A stretch of 64,000 nt of DNA from Sciurus carolinensis (Eukaryota > Chordata > Mammalia > Rodentia > Sciuridae). The notes below the pieces were generated by a model that was given only the letters and a program-made list of their open reading frames with translations, was not told the origin of the DNA and made no database searches. Below are positions 59,401 through 64,000 of the stretch, one piece after another (position 1 is the first letter of the stretch; each line of letters begins with the position of its first letter). The position numbers were made by a program, and so were the translations under genes. The stretch covers positions 48,493,454 to 48,557,453 of the forward strand of contig NC_062214.1 of NCBI RefSeq assembly GCF_902686445.1. The letters are read 5' to 3'.

Positions 59401-59596
59401 CTCCTCAACCTCCATTAATTCTCCTTATGAATACACACAATACATGTGGACAACACACAGCACCTGCAAGGCAGGACTGTCTTTGTCACTTGTTACTATG
59501 CCCACTCTCCTCTGTAGAAATTCTGGACTGCCACCAAATTCCACTTATGAATTCATTCTATATCATAAACTCTTCAGTCCAAATATATGCCATTTT

Positions 59597-59762
59597 AATT
59601 TTTTAAAAATTTCTTCTAATTAGTTGTACATGACAGTAGAATGCATTTATACATTTTGATGGACCATACATAAATGGAATGTAATTTCTCATTTTTCTGA
59701 TTGTACATATTGTAGGATCACATTGGTCATGCAGACATATATGTTCATTAGGTAATAATGTC
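59597..59762 (-). mobile_element. Short 5'-truncated L1 3' end with TSD
   Basis: Only 166 bp of L1 3' UTR (second type) in reverse orientation: TTCTTCTAATTAGTTGTAC, GGACCATACATAAATGG, GTACATATTGTAGGATC. AAATATATGCCATTTT (59581-59596) and AAATCATGCCATTTT (59763-59777) are the TSD. Confidence 0.9.
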
Positions 59763-59777
59763 AAATCATGCCATTTT

Positions 59778-60859
59778 TATGCAATTGCCATTCCTTGGGC
59801 AGACAAATTGAGAAGTTTGCAGTGTAGTGCAAGAACTGTGCTTGTGATATAAAAACACCCCTTACAGAAAGTAAAAATTTAGTTGGGTGTTTGGATATAT
59901 TTGTACATACTATGGAGTACAGGACACCAGAGGAGCTGGAACTTTCTATCCATTAAGAGTGCCTTCCACTTTCTATCCAGTGTGTACTACTACATGCAAG
60001 CACATGTAACTTCTGACAGTTTAGCAAAGAAAATTCCTGGGTGGGAAGCCACTCTTATCTTTGGGAATCTTACATACTATCTGTTAGACCCAGTATGTCC
60101 TTTATTTCTAAGGCTGCCCCTTTAAGTTGCCACCAATTTAAATTGCCAGCAATTCCTCTTTGATGCAGTTCTCTCTCAGCAGCAACAAATTAGAAAACGT
60201 AGCTGATGCTTGCCATAATTATTTTCTCTTATTGATTATGTAAAGTATTTCATTTTTTCTTTATATCTGGAACTCCATTAAACACAATTCTTTCTATGGA
60301 GACAAACAAGCTTGGGAGCAGCAATCCTTCAGCACTTAATCTTGAGCATGTTCTATCTGGTTTGACAGAGTCTGGCTCCACAGGATAATGTTTAGCACTT
60401 GTGTCCTTCTCATTTATCTTCCCTTGCTTGGGCAGCTCCTCTTAGCTTTGAAGACCTGTCTTTTTGTCCTCCTTTACAGAGACAGTGGTAAAGATTTAGG
60501 ACACCATACAGAGTCACAGAATAATTTGATTTGAGAAGCATTGCCTAGGGTCTAGGAGATTATCTGAGCAGCAGGAAGGTGTCACCTAAGAGGAACCTGT
60601 GCTGATAGTGTTGCCCACTATCAACCTGGCATTTTTTTCTCCAACTCTCACATAAGCCTCCCTAGTGGACTTCTGAACTGAACTTCTGGTTTTTCCCCTG
60701 CAGTGCATCTTTTAGAAATAACTTAGATTAAGTGTTTTTCCTTTTCTGTGATTTTATTCTTTTGCAAATCCAAGAAATCTACAAACCAATTGGGTTTTTA
60801 CTACAATTTTATCTTAGATTTTACTTGGACTTGCATCTTTTAGATAGTACTAGTAACAG
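59778..60859. other. Intergenic, no gene seen
   Basis: No recognised repeat or coding sequence. An 80-codon + frame (59883-60125) has no known motif. Confidence 0.5.
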
Positions 60860-61199
60860 GACAGATGTTCCTTGATTTATAATGATAGGGTTATGCTCCA
60901 ATAAACCCACTGGAAGTTGAAAATATCATTAAATTGAGAATGCATTTCACACATCTCACCTACCATATACACATCCTAATTCAGCAACACAGTATCTTGT
61001 GGACTGTGGGCTCTTTTCTCCCCTCATGATCAACGGGCTGACTGGGAGCTGTGACTTGTTGCCTCTGTCCATACCTCACATATTGCTAGCCTTGGAAAAG
61101 ATGCACATTCAAAACTCGAAGACAGATCTACTAAATGCTTGCCACTTTCATACCATAACAAAGTTGCAGAATCATGTCATAAGTTGGGGACAATCTGCA
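60860..61199. mobile_element. Tigger3/4-like DNA transposon, non-autonomous
   Basis: GACAGATGTTCCTTGATTTA, GGGTTATGCTCCAATAAACC and GGAAGTTGAAAATATCATT form the left half. CACTTTCATACCATAACAAAG and CATAAGTTGGGGACAATCTG form the right end. This is the pattern of a short TcMar-Tigger element whose ends contain cgtAAGTcGGGGAC-type repeats. Old, with CpG sites decayed. Confidence 0.75.
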
Positions 61200-61873
61200 T
61201 TCAGGGCTTGATAACCACAAACAGGATTAACTTTGTTTTTGATCATTCTGATTTTTAGGCTGCCTACTGCACATACTCCCCTCTTCTGACTCTGTCAGGA
61301 CCTCTGAGTTTGTTCTTCTGGGAATACCCCCACCCCAAGCAAGTGCTGACAAAGCTTGTGGACAAACACCCCAGTGCCTTTACCCATCAGAAGGAGAAAT
61401 ATCAAAAAGTGTGTTTGGTTCTGGCTTCCTGAGGTTGCCCAGTTTGATGAAACCCCTGTGCCCACCATAATGGCTGGCTTGTAATGCATCCTTCACTGGT
61501 CCTTTGCCTGTTCCCACTCTCCTTTGCATGCCTCAACCAGTTTCTGCAGCACCTCTCAAATAAACTGTGTGAACTCATCTCCTTGCTCAGGGTCTGCTTT
61601 AGAAAGAACCCAAATTAAAACAATGGGGCAACCCAATTCTGCCTTGCTTCAGGAGCTATGGTTTTAAAAATATGAATTTTAGTCTGTGGACTCAGATTTC
61701 TTCAAATGAAATACATAATGCATAAAACAGATTAAGGCAGTTGTTGTAGAATAAATGCCAAAAGAAGGATTCATTTATTATGTCCTTGTTATATGTGCAT
61801 ATATTATATATATATATTATATTTGATATATATTAAATAAAATGTACATCTGAAACATATATAGTATGTAATA

Positions 61874-61906
<33 letters not shown>

Positions 61907-62763
61907 CATATACATACAAACACACACTAAATTCCAAACAGGGTAGTTCAAAATAGTAATGAAAGAATTTTGTTATGTTCCTGGACAAAATAGTATATAT
62001 AGAAATCTCTAGATGTGATCCATTCCAGCAATAAGTAATTAGAAATAAAATAGAAGAAGTATTCCACTTATAATGGAAACAAATGCATAATAATTAGAAA
62101 TGATGTATAACAAGAAAGAGCAATGACCAATATAGTTGAATAAGCTGTAGTATTTTTACATGAATTCCTATGATGGGATGTGAGAAAAGAACATAGTTAA
62201 TAGGGGATATAAAATGGAAAGATTTAACATTATAATAATAACATCAGTGCTCTCCAAACTAATGTGTGAACAATATCATTGTAATTTGATATATCAGTGA
62301 GGGTATTTTATTTGAAATAGATAAAATTAATGGAAATGCATGTTTGAGAATAGTAGAGAGCAGTATATTTTAATAAAAATATCAGTTAGTGTGGTTATGT
62401 TTTGTTAATTATTAGATACTATAATAGAAACTTGTAAAATGAATGTGTCACTGGTGGATTGGTAGAACCCTAAGAGGAAACAAACACCAGTCGTGTGTGA
62501 AGAATGGATCTGATCCAAAGTGCAATTCAGTAGGAAACATTAGATCATTAAATAAGCAGCCGCAGCATATATTCTTCTGGAAGAAAGTGAAACTAGAGAC
62601 CCACTAACATCTTCTACATAACTAAAATCTAGTTCAATAATAGGTTTTGGAATAAAAAATTAAATGATTAAAACCTTTTGAGAAAACCTTGAATAATACA
62701 TGCATATTTTGTTTGGAGCAGGCCATCATTAGCCATGATGAAACTCAGAAGACATGAATGAAA
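61200..62763. other. AT-rich intergenic
   Basis: No gene seen. It includes a TATA-rich and (TG)n block at 61798-61925. The part 61960-62760 is A-rich and may be old L1 but was not assignable. Confidence 0.45.
61873..61898. repeat. (TG)n microsatellite
   Basis: About 13 TG dinucleotides in an AT-rich setting. Confidence 0.95.
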
Positions 62764-62862
62764 GGGCTGGGGATATAACTCAGTTCGTAGAGTGCTTTCT
62801 TGTCAAACCCAAGGCCCTTGGTTCAATACCCAGCACTGCAAAAAAAAAAAAAAAAAAAAAAA
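62764..62862 (+). mobile_element. ID SINE
   Basis: GGGCTGGGGATATAACTCAG, GTTCGTAGAGTGCTTTC, CCCTTGGTTCAATACCCAG and CACTGC then about 24 A. The B box (GGTTCAATACC) has two changes from GGTTCGATCCC. Confidence 0.92.
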
Positions 62863-62869
62863 AGATAAA

Positions 62870-63560
62870 AAAGGATCATTGAAAGAGAATACTCATTGAG
62901 AATATGGGGAAAGAAGAAAAAATGGACAAAAGTAAAAGCAATCCAAATGAGCAACAAATATATGAAAATACACTCAATGTCACTAAATATGAGAGAAAGA
63001 TATGTTTGTTAACAGTCAAAAAAAATCACTAGCCACTTTCATTAAAATAGCAAGTACCATTTATTTCTGGCAGTGTTTTAGGAGAAAGGAAGGACTCTCA
63101 GGCACATCCACATCTCTAGTGAAAATATAATGTGGCAGAATTTTTGAAACGTGGTATGTTTAATTGCAACATGCATATACCACATTGCTGTTGCAGTATA
63201 GTTATTTGTGGCCAACCACTGGAGACAAATGTTTCCTTAGAAAAGTCAGTAAAAGATTAGTGAAGAAAAAGTATCCAGTATTCAAACTCTGGAATGCAGT
63301 GCAGTTATGACAAAGAAGGAAACAGATCTCTCTATGTTTATAAGGTGCCATCTCCAAAGTATTAAAAATGGCATATATAGAGGGCCTCCTCACAGACTTG
63401 AACCTGTGAATCAATGGAAAACACACCAGAAAGGGTTACTATAAATGGTTAAGGTTGTCTGTGGGTGGAGGAATAGGACCTGGGAAGGGAGAGAAGTTGA
63501 GTTTTTATTTCAATTTTCTTTGTAATTTTTAGAAACATTTTGTATGTATTCATTCTCATT
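62870..63560 (+). mobile_element. Probable old L1 3' part
   Basis: A-rich text with AAGCAATCCAAATGAGCAAC and CTCAATGTCACTAAATATG, then GGTTGTCTGTGGGTGGAGG, GTTGAGTTTTTATTTCAATT and TTTTGTATGTATTCATTCTC, a layout seen at L1M 3' ends. Not firmly assigned. Confidence 0.45.
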
Positions 63561-63564
63561 AAAA

Positions 63565-64000
63565 GTTTAAATTTTTTATTTGTTCTAATTAGTGTTACAT
63601 GACAATAGGATGCATCTATTCATTTTGATAGACCATACATAAATGGAGAATAATTTCTCATCTTTCTGATTGTACATATTGTAGAAGCACATTGGTCATG
63701 CAGTCATATAGGTACATGAGGTAATAATGTCTGTTTCACTCTACTGTCCTTCCTACCTCCATACCTCTTCCTCTCCCTTCACCCCCCTCTACCTAATATA
63801 AAGTAGCTATTTTTTCCTAGTGCCCCCCGTTTTTGTAAATGAGCATGTGCATATCAGAGAAAACATTCAGCCTTTGGTTTTTTGGTTTTGGCTTATTTCA
63901 CTTAGCATTATATTCTTCAGCTCCATTCATTTACCAGAAAATGCCAGACTTTCATTCTTCTTTAAAGCTCAGTAATATTCCATCACACACACACACACAC
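63565..64000 (-). mobile_element. L1 3' end, continues past the window
   Basis: Reverse orientation, second 3' UTR type: TTTATTTGTTCTAATTAGTG, GATAGACCATACATAAATGG, then toward ORF2 with GGCTTATTTCACTTAGC and CCATTCATTTACCAGAAAATG. A CA microsatellite starts at 63985 at the window edge, at the same place in L1 as the CA tract at 35470. Confidence 0.9.

Overview
This is vertebrate nuclear DNA, almost certainly from a rodent of the squirrel-related clade. It is AT-rich, has no long open reading frames with gene character, and is packed with interspersed repeats. The diagnostic repeats are tRNA-Ala-type ID SINEs (e.g. 35176-35273) and dimeric B1-dID SINEs, a B1-like head joined to an ID tail (27447, 30721, 43875 on +; 31480 on -). 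B1-dID is known from squirrels, beavers and dormice. Species is not determined.

I find no intact protein-coding gene, rRNA, cellular tRNA or CRISPR array. The only gene-derived item is a processed retrocopy on the - strand (24625-27401) of an mRNA I could not identify. It has a CpG-rich 5' end, a long 3' UTR, a polyadenylation signal, an A-rich tail and a 15-bp target-site duplication (TSD).

Layout. 0-11 kb: mostly unique intergenic DNA with several solo LTRs, one in a degenerate tandem array (6-bp TSD) and one inside the B box of an ID SINE. 11-20 kb: an old L1M/HAL1-like L1 mosaic cut by LTRs and SINEs. 20-24 kb: mostly unique, with a candidate conserved non-coding element near 22.6-22.9 kb. 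24.6-27.4 kb: the retrocopy. 27-32 kb: SINEs, one MaLR-type LTR and old L1. 32.8-41 kb: deeply nested L1s, one MaLR-type LTR split by about 3.65 kb, two 5'-inverted (twin-primed) L1s and a Tigger1-like DNA transposon. 42-46 kb: old L1 3' end, B1-dID, unique DNA. 46-52.5 kb: a near full-length, dead L1 on the - strand. 54.8-59.4 kb: MER2 split by an LTR, a MaLR-type provirus with two LTRs, and a solo LTR of the same family. 60-64 kb: Tigger-like element, ID, old L1, and a young-type L1 running off the end.

The window is best read as an archive of insertions. Short duplications at many junctions let the order of events be reconstructed. Family names are assigned from remembered consensus patterns, not from a database search.
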